From contig JANCRA010000066.1 of assembly GCA_024362935.1 (NCBI GenBank), forward strand, positions 983,501-1,047,500: a DNA stretch of 64,000 nucleotides. The letters run 5' to 3'. The DNA is from Setophaga petechia (lineage: Eukaryota; Chordata; Aves; Passeriformes; Parulidae). Below are positions 1 through 11,314 of this stretch, in pieces (positions within the stretch are counted from its first letter, which is position 1; every line of letters begins with the position of its first letter). The notes under the pieces were generated by a model. The model did not search any database. It saw only the letters and a list, made by a program, of their open reading frames with translations, and was not told the origin of the DNA. The position numbers and the translations under genes were made by a program.

Positions 1-1847
1 CTGATTACAGTCCTCCAGGGGAATCAAACACCAAGGCTGCTGCTCATTTACTGACTGGCAGATTAGGATGGATAAAGGGAGAGATTTGTATATTGACTCT
101 GTGTTTATGTAACTCATGTGCAAGGCCTGGCCAGAAGCAAAGGGGGATCTGACCCACATAAATAATAACGAGCAGCATTTTTAAACTAAATCATCTGGAA
201 AATTCACAGACGATTCCATCGGTTCCTTCTATTGTGTCACCAGAGGGTCATAAATAATTCAGCCTTGCTCAAATATTTATGGAAATCAATTTAGCCCTCA
301 GTCCAATGCCACCTCCCTGAGAAAACAGTTTCCTTTCCTATCACAAGTGCAAACTGGCTGCCCTCTGTGCCACGAGCCTCCCCAGGGCCAAGGGCACCCG
401 TGACCTCCCCCAGCACATCCAGGCCCAGCTCTGGAGCCACACAGACCACAAGGGAAATGGAGCTGCACATGATCTTCCAGGAGAGGAGCAGCTCCAGCAC
501 CAGTCCCCCTTCTGCTGTGACCACCCAGGGCATCTCTGGACAACTGTGAGCTCCAGAGTGAGGAACAGCCCGTGGCAAAGCTGTGGGCACATGGAGAGCA
601 GCTCCTGGGCAGGTGACAACTGATGCTCGAGTCAACAACTCCTGCACAGCAGAGAGACACCTGGATGAGCTCAAAGGGCACTAAACAAGCTCCCACAGGA
701 GCCAGGGGAGCTCCCTGTGCCCGCTCCCAGGGCAAGGTCCATGGCTGTGCCATACCCACGAGGAGCAGCTGCTGCTGAGCCCTGGCCTGGCACTCGCTGC
801 TCGCTGCCCTCCTTCCTCTGGGGCTGGCACCTGGAAGGACTCTCTTGCCAAAAGCAGAGCAGCCACCTGGGCTGCCCATCCTGACCAGCACCCCACAGTG
901 AGCCCACCATGCCCCTGAGCACCTTATTGATCCTTGTGGAAGCTCAGCATTTCATGGGCTATTCCTGCTTCTTGACTGAAAACCCCATTTCCTGGGAGCT
1001 GGGAATCTCTTCCAGCACCTTTATTGCACACAAACAGGGCAAATTCCTGGGGTCAGACACGTGCACACTCTTTGGGGGTGCAATACAGTCAGCAAGTACC
1101 TAGATCACCATACAGATAAAGATCAAACCTGCTCCCAGCTCAGGCACCAGTGCAGGAAGTGGGAGCAGCCACACACAGCCCATGACCCTATGGAGAGGCC
1201 ACATCTCCTCCAGGCTCTGTGTTGCCTGAAATTCCTGATCACCTCTTTGCAGGTCATTTATTTGGCCTCTCCCCAAGTTTCTGAGCCCATTTCTCTCCCA
1301 GGTACACTTTGGCTGGAACAACATGCAGAACTGAGCAAAGGCCCAACCCAGACAGGTTCCCAAGGATCCCTGGCAGACACTGGGACACTGCTCCTGTCCC
1401 AGGCAGCAGTGCAGTGAGCTGGGCAGGCTCTAGCTGTGAATTCCACAGGGATCTGAGGAGACATGGACAGGCTGCAGTGACCAGGAGCCCAGTGAAGGAG
1501 TGTTTTGGTGCTTTGGGAGAGATTATCCTTCTGTTTCCACCACAGGGGTACCTCTGCACCAAAAACTCCACTCTACAAACTTTGTGAGCACCTGGAGCAG
1601 GAGACAAGCCTGGTGGGGAGCTCAGGGCAGGTGTCCCAGAGTGCAACCAGAGTGACTGACAACAAAGAGGTGGAACAGGAGTGTTCCCTCCAGCCATTCA
1701 CACTCTTTGAGGCTCTCCAGGGTAAGGATGCTCTGTGCTGCAGGAGGAGGCACAGGGAGGGAGTGATGGGCAGCCAGAGGGGCTGTGGGAGCTGGTGGCA
1801 CTGTGGGTTTAACTCTGCACCATCCTGGCTGAAGGAACAGCACAGGA
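1..1847. other. Intergenic, no gene seen
   Basis: No coding signal, RNA gene or recognisable transposon is visible. About 180-310 is an AT-rich stretch with TAAATAATTCA and ATATTTATGG words, unlike its GC-richer surroundings; it resembles conserved non-coding DNA but this is untested. The several open frames here overlap one another on both strands and show no protein-like pattern. Confidence 0.6.
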
Positions 1848-1853
1848 ACACTC

Positions 1854-2235
1854 TGTGGTGGTGTTCACAGGGGTCTGAGGATGAGGGAAGAGATGAGAAT
1901 GTTGACTCCATGTTTCAGAAGGCTGATTTATTATTTTATTATATATATTACATTAAAACTATACTAAAAGAATAGAAGAAAGGATTTCATCAGAAGGCTG
2001 GCTAAGAATAGAATAGGAAAGAATGATAACAAAGGTTGTGGCTAACTGAGACAGTCTGGACAGCTGGACTGTGATTGGCCATTAATTAGAGACAACCACA
2101 TGAGACCAATCCAGATGCACCTGTTGCATCCACAGCAGCAGATAATCAATGTTTACGTTTTGTTCCTGAGGCCTCTCAGCTTCTCAGGAGGAAAAATCCC
2201 AAGGAAAGGATTTTTCATAAAAGATGTCTGTGACA
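1854..2235 (-). mobile_element. Solo LTR, family A copy 1
   Basis: A 382-bp solo LTR of an endogenous retrovirus, flanked by a perfect 6-bp target duplication ACACTC (1848-1853 and 2236-2241). It begins TGTGGTGG and ends CTGTGACA on the plus strand. The family's AATAAA signal sits near the opposite end in the reverse orientation, so the sense strand is minus. Six-base duplications are typical of alpha- and beta-retrovirus-like (ERVK-type) integration. No internal retroviral genes remain; the element was reduced by LTR-LTR recombination. Related copies occur at 6061, 9825, 17495, 18383, 21885 and 24649. Confidence 0.85.
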
Positions 2236-2356
2236 ACACTCCAGTGTGTGAGGAGGGTTTATGAGCTTCTCCAGTGTCAATGTCTCAGCACAGGAGGCTT
2301 CCAGCCAGCTCCCTTCTTCTTTCCAGACTCTCTTCTTTCACCCCAACTTGTCACCA

Positions 2357-2492
2357 CTCCTGGAGGGCTTTAAGAGCTGTGTAGATGTGGCATTTGGGGA
2401 CATGGTTTAGTGGTGGGCTTGACAGTGCTGGGGGAATGGTTGGACTTTACCATCTTAAAGGTATTTTCCAACCCAAACAATTCCATAATTCT
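2357..2492 (+). mobile_element. CR1 LINE 3' fragment
   Basis: The stretch has the CR1 3' end pattern: GGTTGGACTTTACCATCTTA, then TTCCAACCCAAACAATTCC and a tail of ATAATTCT. It is 5'-truncated, as is usual for CR1 in birds, and has no coding capacity. Confidence 0.75.
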
Positions 2493-4102
2493 AAAAATGT
2501 ACTTGACACAACTGCTGAGGCACCCCCAAGGCCCAGGTACATCCCACAGCTGCACATCTGTAGATGCCACTAGATGAGAGCACAGCTGTTGCTCCAGCAG
2601 AGAAAAGCACCAGTGGTCCACACAGGGGACACTTGCATGGGTTTACATGTGCAAAATCTTCATTTCAGGTGACTCTCCCAAAATCACAACCCACCCTCCC
2701 TGCACACCAAGGAGCAGCAGGGTGCAGTTGGCTTGCAGCTCCCACCACGGGGAAATGCAAGCACCAAAGCTTCCCCAGCACACCTGGGCACAGGAGACAA
2801 AGGATCATGGATATTACTAACATGGGAGAGCTGCACAAAGGGAAATAATTTGCCCATGTTAGGAGAAAATCCTGGGAAAAAGGTAGGATCATTTTCTGGT
2901 TTGTTTTTTTTTTTTTTTTTTTCTGCTTGCCAGGCAAAGTCCCTCTCCTGTCCAGCATTTGTGATTTAGGAGCTTGGAAATTGTGCTTTTCCTTGTCAGA
3001 CTGGTGATTCATGACAGGCTGGAACAGAATGGATGTTCCTGGGCTGCAGGGCCCTGAACTGCCCAACATTTGGGATGCCATCTAACCATTACCCTTAATT
3101 CACAGTCCATTGTATGAGTGTCTGCCTCTGCAGTCAGGGCAAGGACATCACCTGGTCCCTCTGCAGAGCTCTTTCCTGACAGCATGTGCATTAGTTGTGT
3201 TTTATTCAAAAAGGGGTTAATTTGTGCCCTCTTATCCCCCAAGCACAGGAACACAATCAGTCTCAAAAGAGCTGCTTGGCTTTTTCCTCCCTTCTCCAGC
3301 CTCACTTCTTGGCTCTTAATAAATTATTCAGCTTTCCTAAATATGCATAGGGATCTCATTAACAACTAATTTTGCTTATTTAAACCAACTGCATAATCAA
3401 ACCACTATAGTGTTTCCCCTTTCTTATAGCCATGAATTATTCATGTGCTGGGAATCTGCATACAAATTTATTGATTTTTAAAAGGGTGCCTTTTTCACAG
3501 CCTGGAAAAAAGAAACCCTGGTTATTCTGGTGTCCAGCATTTTGGCCCCAAATCCCATGTAACAAATTATATGGTGTTTTCCTGGGAACAGACAACAGAC
3601 AAACCCTCACATCACCAAATGCACCTGGAATTCCTGAGTGCAAGGAAAGGGAGTGTTTCCAGCACTGCAATTAATCATTTGCAGAATCTCAAATTGCAGA
3701 GTGTGAAGGGCTTATTGTTGCAGCATCCATTTCACTCTGACTTCCTGGTGCCTTGGTGCCTCCCACACAAGGCAGAAAAACACCCAGATAAGGAATGGAC
3801 ACCTTGCAAAGGCCTGCAAGGCCACCAGTGCCCCCAGACACAACCTGGGCTTGTCCCACAAAGGGAGCACTGCAGATGGAAGCATGCAGAGGGTGAGAGG
3901 GAGCATGTGTGAGCTTCCAGCCTGCTCAGCCCTGTCCTTTGGGGTGCCCCACATGGCCCTGCTCATGCCCACCCCTGTTTTCCACACTGCCCTGGTGCAG
4001 TTTGTCTCATCCTGAAGCTCTTCTCAAAGCTGGTTTTGGAGATGCACCCCAGAGCCCACATCCTTCTGGCACAGGTCCCTGAGGAGGTGGTCCCATTCTG
4101 CT
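2493..4102. other. Intergenic with possible conserved non-coding block
   Basis: No gene is visible. There is a 19-base T run at 2904-2922. About 3310-3490 is AT-rich and dense in homeobox-, POU- and octamer-like words (TTAATAAATTATTCA, ATATGCAT, GAATTATTCATG), which suggests an enhancer-like conserved element; conservation itself could not be tested. Confidence 0.5.
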
Positions 4103-4375
4103 CACAGAATTACAGAGGAATTCAGGTCAGAAGGAGCCCCTGGAGGGTTCCAGTCCAGCCTCCAGCTCAAAGCATGCTCAGCTGTGAGATCAGACCAGGC
4201 TGTCACACCTTTACCCAGTGCTGTCTTGAGAATTCCCAAAGATGGAGACTGCAAAACCTCTGAGCAACCTATTCTACCACTTGACTGTCCTCATGAGATG
4301 TTTTTCCTCCTATCCATTCTGAAACTCCAGTTTTCAATCTGTGTCCAGTGTGTCTTGTTTTTCTGTTGTGAAGAC
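4103..4375 (-). mobile_element. CR1 LINE fragment, antisense
   Basis: Starts with CACAGAATTACAGAGGAATT, the reverse complement of a CR1 tail, followed by CAGGTCAGAAGGAGCCCC. It continues through the CR1 3' region ending near a run of T and G. It is truncated and non-coding. Confidence 0.7.
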
Positions 4376-5682
4376 CCTGGGTCTCCCTGATTGACTCATC
4401 TTGCCCAAGTGTTTCTGGTTGCCATTACTGGTCTGTCTAAATCTGAAGGAGCAGTGTCCATAATGACAAAAAAGCTCCTACAAACATCTCCTCCTCAAGG
4501 AGAGCTTTTTCAGAGAAGGCTTTGACAACCTCATCCCCTGAAAAGTGAATGTCAGAAAAGGAGCCATGAACAGTGACCTTCAACTCACTGTAGACAAAGG
4601 ATGATTCAGAACCATCTGTGCATCTTCTTGGAGGCACCCCCAGGTTCTCAGTCCCTGCTGGTGGCTGGGGATCAAAGGGGAGGCAAGGATTGTCTCCATG
4701 GTCCCCAGTTGGAGCTCTTGGTGTGAGCCACAGCCACAGCTCCTTCCTGAGGTCTGCTGGGAGCCCAGAAATGCCAGGCACAGTCCCAGGGACTGCACTG
4801 TGCTGCTGCCTGTGGGGCATGAGCTGTGCCCTCCATGGCAGGAGCTGCAGCTGGGCCCAGCCAAGCAGAGGAGCCTGGAGCTGCAATCTTCCCAGAGCTC
4901 TGATCTTCCTGCTTGGCACCCCAAGCTCTGGACAGTGCAAGCTCACACCTGCAAAGCCAGGGCACCTGCAAAGAGCCCCAGGTGGTGCTGCAGTGTCCAC
5001 AGGAGCCTGCTTCACCACAGGATGGAGATTTCAGTTCATCTGCTCCAGCACTGCCACCAACATCAGGGCAGCAGCACACACAGGGACAGGGACAGCACAG
5101 GCAGCACACACAGCCAGGGACATTTGCAGGGCTGCCATCCCAGCTCAGGACCTGTCCCTGGCCTCTGGTTGGGTGCATTGGTCAGATTTGCCCCACACAG
5201 GGCAAAGCTGCTCCTCTGCAGCCACATCTCTGTCCAAGGCTCTGCTGACAAAGCCATGGCTTGTGTGCCCCATGGGCCATCAGTGTTTCTGCACTGCATG
5301 AGCATCAGATGGTTCATCCTGTTTGTCTTTGAGAGCTGGTGAGGCTCTTTGTTTGCTTGCTTTGTAAAGGAGCAGGTTGTTGTGTTTTAATTTGTCTTCT
5401 TGCTCCTTCATGATAAAAAATAACCCTAGCTGTGGGAGGAACATGAATCTGTAAATGTTCTTTTGTAACACAGCAGAATCCTGACACAAAATCTCCAATT
5501 ATTTTCCCTTTCCCTGAGCCTGCATTGGTGGCTGCTTCTCTACTTACTCACCTGTTCAGCTGCAGATTCTCAGGGTGTCACTCAGATTCAACCCCAAGTG
5601 GAACATCTTGAGGAGCTGATCCCAATCACAGCCTGCAATGGTCTGGAATCAGCCAGGACTTTTCAGGGAGGACCTGGTGCTG
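4376..5682. other. Intergenic, no gene seen
   Basis: Four overlapping open frames of up to 227 codons cover this GC- and CAG/CTG-rich stretch on both strands. They overlap each other in different frames, lack recognisable domains, and have no splice or start context that singles one out. I see no supported gene. Confidence 0.5.
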
Positions 5683-5765
5683 AATCACAGAACCATTTAG
5701 GCTGGAAAATCCCTCTAAAATCATCACCTCCAACCCCTAACCCAGCACAGCCAAGCACAGCACCC
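5683..5765 (-). mobile_element. CR1 LINE fragment, antisense
   Basis: Reads AATCACAGAACCATTTAGGC then TGGAAAATCCCTCTAAAATC, the reversed CR1 3' end. Only the last ~80 bp of the element remain. Confidence 0.7.
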
Positions 5766-5964
5766 AGGGATGCAGGATGGCTGCTGGGCACCCCCATTTC
5801 CCACACCCAGCTTCAGGCTGGATGTGCTGACCCACCTTGAAGGAGGGAATGGATCTGCTCCTTGCCAGCCCTGTGGAAGTGCCAGCAGGGGTGGCACAGC
5901 AAGGTCACCTCAGAGCTGGCAGGACAACACTCACACACTGCTGTGAGTCACCTGTGGCTGTGCC

Positions 5965-6060
5965 AGAGCTCCTCACATGGCCCTTGGTGATGGGCAGTGG
6001 CACTCAGAGCTCCTCACATGTCCCTTGGAGATGGCAGTGGCACTCAGAGCTCCTCACATG
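5965..6060. repeat. 40/41-bp tandem repeat
   Basis: Two full units and a partial third, each starting AGAGCTCCTCACATG, begin at 5965, 6006 and 6046. The partial unit joins directly to the broken 5' end of the following LTR. Confidence 0.85.
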
Positions 6061-6381
6061 GCCTCAGGAACAAAATGTAAACATTGATTATCTGCTGCTG
6101 TGGAATGCAACAGGTGCATCTGGGATTGGTCCATGTTGGTTGTTTCTAATTAATGGCCAATCACAGTCAGCTGGCTCGGACAGAGAGTCTGAGCCACAAA
6201 CCTTTGTCATCATTCATTCCTATTCTGTTCTTAGCCAGCCTTCTGATGAAATCCTTTCTTATATTCTTTTAGTATAGTTTTAATGTAATAAATATCATAA
6301 AATAATAAATCAGCCTTCTGAAACATGGAGTCAGATCCTCCTCTCTTCCCTCATCCCCAGACCCCTGTGAACACCATCACA
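6061..6381 (+). mobile_element. Solo LTR, family A copy 2, 5'-truncated
   Basis: Plus-sense copy of the same LTR family. It carries the family core (CTCAGGAACAAAATGTAAAC), a TTTTAGTATAG TATA-like segment, two AATAAA signals near 6288-6310 and the terminal ACACCATCACA. The first ~55 bp of the LTR, beginning TGTCACAG in the complete copies, are absent. The break falls exactly at the end of the tandem repeat, so no target duplication can be recognised. Confidence 0.8.
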
Positions 6382-6842
6382 GAAATTCATTAATCAGAAC
6401 AGCAGGAACTTGACAAAAATCCCAGTTTGTACCAAGGGACATCAACCCAGCCACTGCAGTGGTCAGCAGGCAAAGCCCTGCAGGCCTGGAGTAGCTGCAT
6501 GGACACCAGTGAGCTGCTTGAGGCACAGATGAATACATGTCCTCAGGAGCTAATTTTGTACAAACAGCAGGCCTGAAATAGCAACTTCTGGGAAACATGG
6601 CCAAGAGGCAGGGAAATGAGACTGTTCCAAGGCTGGGTGCTGAAGGAGTTCTTGGCAGAGTGGCAAGGAAGGTTTGGTTACTGTTGAACCAGCAAGTTTG
6701 GGCTCTTGTCTTTTGCTCAGAGTCCTGCTGAAAGCAGCTGAAGGACATCCACATCCTCCAGCTGGGACATGGTGGGGATTGCAGGAGGAGTCACTTGGCA
6801 GAGGACAATCCATGAGCCACACAAATCCAGGAGTCCCACTCC
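6382..6842. other. Intergenic, no gene seen
   Basis: Unique-looking sequence between two LTRs. No exon, RNA gene or repeat is recognised. Confidence 0.5.
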
Positions 6843-6847
6843 TCTGT

Positions 6848-7514
6848 TGTCTCAGTTTGGAAAGACAGAGGTCTGCTAAAGAAGGCAGGAGCCTCCCCTG
6901 GAATGGAGGAAATGAACCCCACCCCTCCCAATTGCTATAAATTTTAAATTAAGGGGCTCTCAAGCAACAAAAATTATGGGAGCAGGAAATAACAGTTCTT
7001 TATTAGGGAAGAAAATAAAAAAAGATAAAATAAACAATGCAGTGAACTAAACCAACAGTGGCAGAGTCAGAGCCCAAGCTGGCACCCTGTGGGTCAGGCT
7101 GGTGGCAGCAGTGCCATTGGAATTGTGGCTCAGCCCTCCTGCAGGGTCAGGGCTGGTTCTGCTGGAGCAGGGATCCTGGAGAAAGGTGCAGTCTCTGCCT
7201 CTGGAGATGCAGGGCAAGAGGCAGCTGCTGTTCCTCTGGGCAATGCAGTGCAGGAGCCGTGCTGGTGTTCCAGAATCTCCAGATTCTATCCGGGTAGGAA
7301 TGCTTGGCTCCTCCCTCTGGGCTCCCATCTCCCAATGGGATGCTGTAGTTCTTATCAGCCCTGCAGGGACATTCCAGAGCTGTTATCAGCAGGTGTCCCC
7401 TCCCGAGGGAGGAGTGATTGTGGTCACTCAGAGAGAGAGATAAGGCAAACTGCCCACTTGACAAAAGTAAACTGCCCTACAGATTGAACACATCTTGCCT
7501 TGCAATTTGGAACA
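6848..7514. mobile_element. Solo LTR, family B, 5-bp target duplication
   Basis: A 667-bp element begins TGTCTCAGTTTGG and ends TTTGGAACA, flanked by TCTGT on both sides (6843-6847 and 7515-7519). Termini TG...CA and a 5-bp duplication are those of an LTR, and the AT-rich stretch around 6985-7035 (TTCTTTATTAGGG, AAATAAAAAAAG) is typical of songbird ERV LTRs as I remember them. No viral genes are present. The sense strand is unclear because AATAAA-like words occur on both strands. Confidence 0.75.
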
Positions 7515-7519
7515 TCTGT

Positions 7520-8737
7520 GCAAAGAGCTTCTGGATCAAAGAAGTCACATTCACTACCTTAGGACTGAAATCTGCCTTCTATGGCCCCTTTTTACCTTAA
7601 GAGGAGAGGGAAAAGGTACCAACATGCTGAGTGGACACAGAGCACTCTGCTGCTGGGCACCAGCAGGGAGGACAGGAGACAGGGAGCTTCATACAGAAGT
7701 TAACATGCCTCCAAAAAATCAACCTGCAAAAATTTTATCAGGGACAGTTGGTCTCAATGTAACTTCAGGTACATTCCTGGAAAAACTCAGAGCTTTTTCT
7801 TCTCATTAAGATCAGGCTTCTTCTTGTCTGTGTCTCTTCAGTTAGTCTCTGTTCCTATATTGCACATTAAAAGAGCTAAAATCATCCTTGATCCTGCTGG
7901 TAACCAGGATGCCTGGGTCCTGTGGAGGATGGAGAAGATAGAAGACACTGTCTTGACTTCTTTGTGAGCATGAACCAGTCACCTTCCTCTCACAAACCTC
8001 ATTTTCCCAGCTGGAGATGAATTCTCTTTACGCACACTTGTCAACACAGTTTTACAACCTGGGTTAATATTGATTTCCAAGTGAATGCATTAAACTCATA
8101 TCCAATCCTCAGCACACATTTAGGCCTTCCCTCTTTCCCAGCACTTCACAGGTCAGCTGCAAAGCAACACAGATGCATCAGGAAGCTCCTACCAAAGCCC
8201 AGCTCTTTGCTGCAGCTGCCCTTCAGAATGATCCCTGGGACAAACCCCTCACACAGCACGCAAGAAGGAGATATCTTGGTTTTTCTGGATGCATTTTACT
8301 CATCACAACTGTACCTCCTGGTAGTTATTCCAGAAACAGCTGACCTGCTCTTGACACCTGTGTCCAAGCAGAGCCCAGCACACAGAATCCCCCATTCCCC
8401 CCATCCCATGGTTCAGCAGCAGCAGATAAAATCCAGCATGTTGTGAGAACAAACAGGTTGTGTTTTGTTTACATCTTTGCACATGTCTGAGCAGCTGTGC
8501 CAGGCTCTGGGTGTGTGCATGGTGCTGTCCCTTCCCAGCCCACCTGCCCTCTTGCCCACAGCCATCGCTGCCCTCCTGCCTGCCCCGTGGAAACAGGGAG
8601 TGGCACAGAGTGTCTGGATTCCTTAAGAAGCTGAGATCCTCACATAGGCAGCATTAATTGCAACTTTTAACCTTTAATTATAGGTTCCCTTGGTTTCCAC
8701 TGTGTATTCTCAGCTGATTGCCTCTGTGTTTCCATAG
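7520..8737. other. Intergenic or intronic, no gene seen
   Basis: No coding signal. The last ~80 bp (TTAATTGCAAC, TTTAACCTTTAATTATAGG) are AT-rich and lead into the exon-like segment that follows, so this may be intron if that exon is real. Confidence 0.4.
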
Positions 8738-8841
8738 CTCAGACGTGAACTCACACTCCAGCAATGGCAGAACCACTCCAAGTGACCCAGGCCAGTTTGT
8801 GACTTTTAATGATCTGCCATCCATTTATGGAGAGAGCCCAG
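8738..8841 (+). CDS. Candidate isolated coding exon, gene unknown
   Basis: A 104-bp open segment sits between TTTCCATAG (acceptor) and CAG/GTGAGG (a good donor). Read in the frame that needs two bases from an upstream exon and leaves one base over, it gives 34 residues: SDVNSHSSNGRTTPSDP then GQFVTFNDLPSIYGESP. The Ser/Thr/Pro-rich start followed by an aromatic, acidic ending looks like real protein rather than repeat translation, and the flanks are AT-rich like conserved intron. I do not recognise the family and found no partner exon in the window. It could be an exon of a gene extending left of the window, a decayed exon, or chance. The polypyrimidine tract is weak. Confidence 0.35.
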
Positions 8842-9818
8842 GTGAGGATCCAAGTGTTCCCCACTGATTTCATGTGCCAAAAATGGCCTCAAATGGTTTA
8901 GGTGAACAAGAATCTCCCTCACATCAGCAGAGTTGGGGAGTTGAGCCTTTGGGATCAGGAGCACACAGGGAAGTTGGAACCTTAAGTTGGGACCTTCAGT
9001 CACACAAGACACTGCTCCAGTGGAGCTCCTTCTAAATGGGCTGCCAGAAAGGCTTGATCATATGCAAAAATATGCAGATGGAGCTGATTGCTCTGAGTCA
9101 CACCCTGAGTGCTTCTCCCAGTGCCCAGAATTTCACAGGAATGTGTGCAGCAGGGGCAGCACAGGGACTTACCTGTGGGAACTGAGTCATATCATGACAT
9201 GTCCCATCCACATCCCTTCCTTGCAGCTGCCTGCTCCCTTCCCATCTCTGCTGTGTGGAGCTGCCCTGGTTTGGGGATGATAAGAGCTCCCTTTGGAGCA
9301 GCAGGGCTCCAGGCCTGGAGGGGAGCAGGGGCAAGAAGGGAGCATCCTCGTTTCTGCACTAATCCCAGCACTCTGCCAGGAAGCTGGACCTGCAGATCTG
9401 GACCTTAATTAGGACTTCAAACACCCCTCTGAGCACTGGCTGTCCATTATCTCTGCTGTGAGGGAGGCAGCTGCTTCCTTCAGCTGAATGATGGGTTGTG
9501 TGGCCCAGGAACAAGACAGCCTGTGGCATATTTCACAAGATCAACCATTTTTCCCTGAAGATCCTCCCTCAGAGCTTGCCAAAGGGACAGGTCAGACTGG
9601 CCAGGAGGCACCAGGCCATTCCCAGCACCAGGTGTGCCCTGTCCTGCCACTCCCTGCCTTGCTGGAAGTGAGGAGCTGCCATGGCAAGGACTGAGTGCTC
9701 AGGAGCTCCAAACTGCCATGGAGAGCAGCAAGGAGCTGGATCCACCCTCAGGAGGAGGAAGCAGCACTCACAGCCTTGCCCAGCTCACCAGACAGCCTGG
9801 CCCCAGCCTCTGTATGCA
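8842..9818. other. Intergenic or intronic, no gene seen
   Basis: Nothing coding is supported. No following exon for the segment ending at 8841 was found here. Confidence 0.4.
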
Positions 9819-9824
9819 CTGGGC

Positions 9825-10478
9825 TGTTGTATTTGTTGGGATTTTTGTGGCAGGAGGAAAGGATGAATTTGATTCCATGCTTTCAGAAGGCTAATTTATC
9901 ATTTTATTATATTGTATTTTATAAAATTATTATATTATATTATATTATATTACATTATATTCATTGTATATTATATTAATTATATTTTATTATATTTATT
10001 ATATTTAATACATTTATTTTCTATTATATATATTATATTATATTATATTATATTATATTATATTATATTATATTATATTATATTATATTATATTATATTA
10101 TATTATATTATATTACATTGCATTACATTATATTACATTACATTATATTATATTACATTACATTACATTATATTATACTAAACTACACTAAAGAATACTT
10201 ACAGAAGGCTAAAAAGATAATAATGAAAACTCATTGCTCTTTCCAGAGTCCCGACACAGCTCGGTACTAATTGGCCAATGAGTGAAAACAACTCACACCA
10301 GAAATCTAATAAAACAATCACTTGTAGTAAACGATCTCCAAACACATTCCACATGTGAGTACAACGTAGGAGAAACAGATAAAAATAAGAATTTGTTTCC
10401 CTTTTTCTCTGAAGTTTCTCAGCTTCCCAAGAGAAAAATCCTGGGCGAAGGGATTTTTCAGAAAATGTAAATGTAACA
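9825..10478 (-). mobile_element. Solo LTR, family A variant, expanded by a microsatellite
   Basis: Starts TGTTGTATTTG and ends AAATGTAACA on the plus strand, with a perfect 6-bp duplication CTGGGC at 9819-9824 and 10479-10484. Family marks are TTCAGAAGGCTAATTTAT near the start and TTTCTCAGCTTCCC plus GGGATTTTTCAGAAAATG near the end. It is 654 bp rather than ~385 bp because the short AT stretch present in other copies has grown into a long pentanucleotide array. The central unique part is closer to the copy at 17495 than to the others, so the two form a subfamily. Confidence 0.85.
9928..10185. repeat. (TATTA)n microsatellite inside an LTR
   Basis: About 260 bp of TATTA repeats, with an almost pure core near 10020-10115 and TACAT-substituted units afterwards. 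An apparent poly-Tyr/Ile/Leu reading frame across it is purely repeat-driven. Confidence 0.95.
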
Positions 10479-10713
10479 CTGGGCATCACAAAATCACCTC
10501 CAGATGCTTCCTCCAGTCCTTTCCCGTGGGTTTTGCCTACCCCCACCACAGAGGGCTTGGAAACCTCCTTCTATCTTATCTCATGCACAAGCACCAACTG
10601 GCTTGAGGGAAATAGCAGCAAAACAACCCAGCTGCCCTTGCTCCTGAGACTGTTCCCAGCTTGGCATCCCACAGCAGCCCTGTGGCCCCCATTCCTCCCT
10701 GAATGCTGCACTT

Positions 10714-11152
10714 GGTAGGAAAATTTGGAAAGAGAAAGGAGCATGGGGGGTTCATCTCATGGGGCTTGGGTAGGAAAATTTGGAAAGAGAAAGGAACATG
10801 AGGGGTTCATCTCATGGGGCTTGGGTAGGAAAATTTGGAAAGAGAAAAGAGCATGGGGGTTCATCTCATGGGGCTTGGGTAGGAAAATTTGGAAAGAGAA
10901 AGGAGCATGGGGGGTTCATCTCGTGGGGCTTGGGTAGGAAAATTTGGAAAGAGAAAGGAGCATGGGGGGTTCATCTCGTGGGGCTTGGGTAGGAAAATTT
11001 GGAAAGAGAAAGGAGCATGGGGGGTTCATCTCGTGGGGCTTGGGTAGGAAAATTTGGAAAGAGAAAGGAACATGGGGGGTTCATCTCGTGGGGCTTGGGT
11101 AGGAAAATTTGGAAAGAGAAAGGAACATGAGGGGCTCATCTCATGGGGCTTG
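10714..11152. repeat. 55-bp minisatellite, 8 copies
   Basis: Units start GGTAGGAAAATTTGGAAAGA at 10714, 10769, 10824, 10878, 10933, 10988, 11043 and 11098. Spacing is 55 bp except one 54-bp step. Copies differ by a few substitutions (for example TCTCATGG versus TCTCGTGG), and adjacent copies 4-7 are the most alike, which suggests recent unequal exchange. There are no spacers, so it is not a CRISPR-like array. Confidence 0.97.
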
Positions 11153-11314
11153 GTGCTCTGTGGCTCTGGGCCCCCTGAAGGCTGCACATCACAGTAACCA
11201 GGAATTATAAATATGGCTTTATTTCTTTGGGGGAGGGAGGAGGATACACCCAGCATAGTAGAAATGTGACCTCTCCCTCCTGCACTCTGCCCTACTTGGA
11301 GGCAGACAAGATAA

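Noticed and set aside
4437..5342. Overlapping open frames of 111-227 codons on both strands
   Set aside because: CAG/CTG-rich DNA keeps several frames open at once; none shows a domain or consistent coding pattern.
9912..10181. Tyr/Ile/Leu-repeat frame resembling a membrane peptide
   Set aside because: Direct translation of the (TATTA)n microsatellite inside an LTR.
10714..11152. Regular direct repeats suggesting a CRISPR-like array
   Set aside because: Units are head to tail with no unique spacers, in a vertebrate genome; it is a minisatellite.
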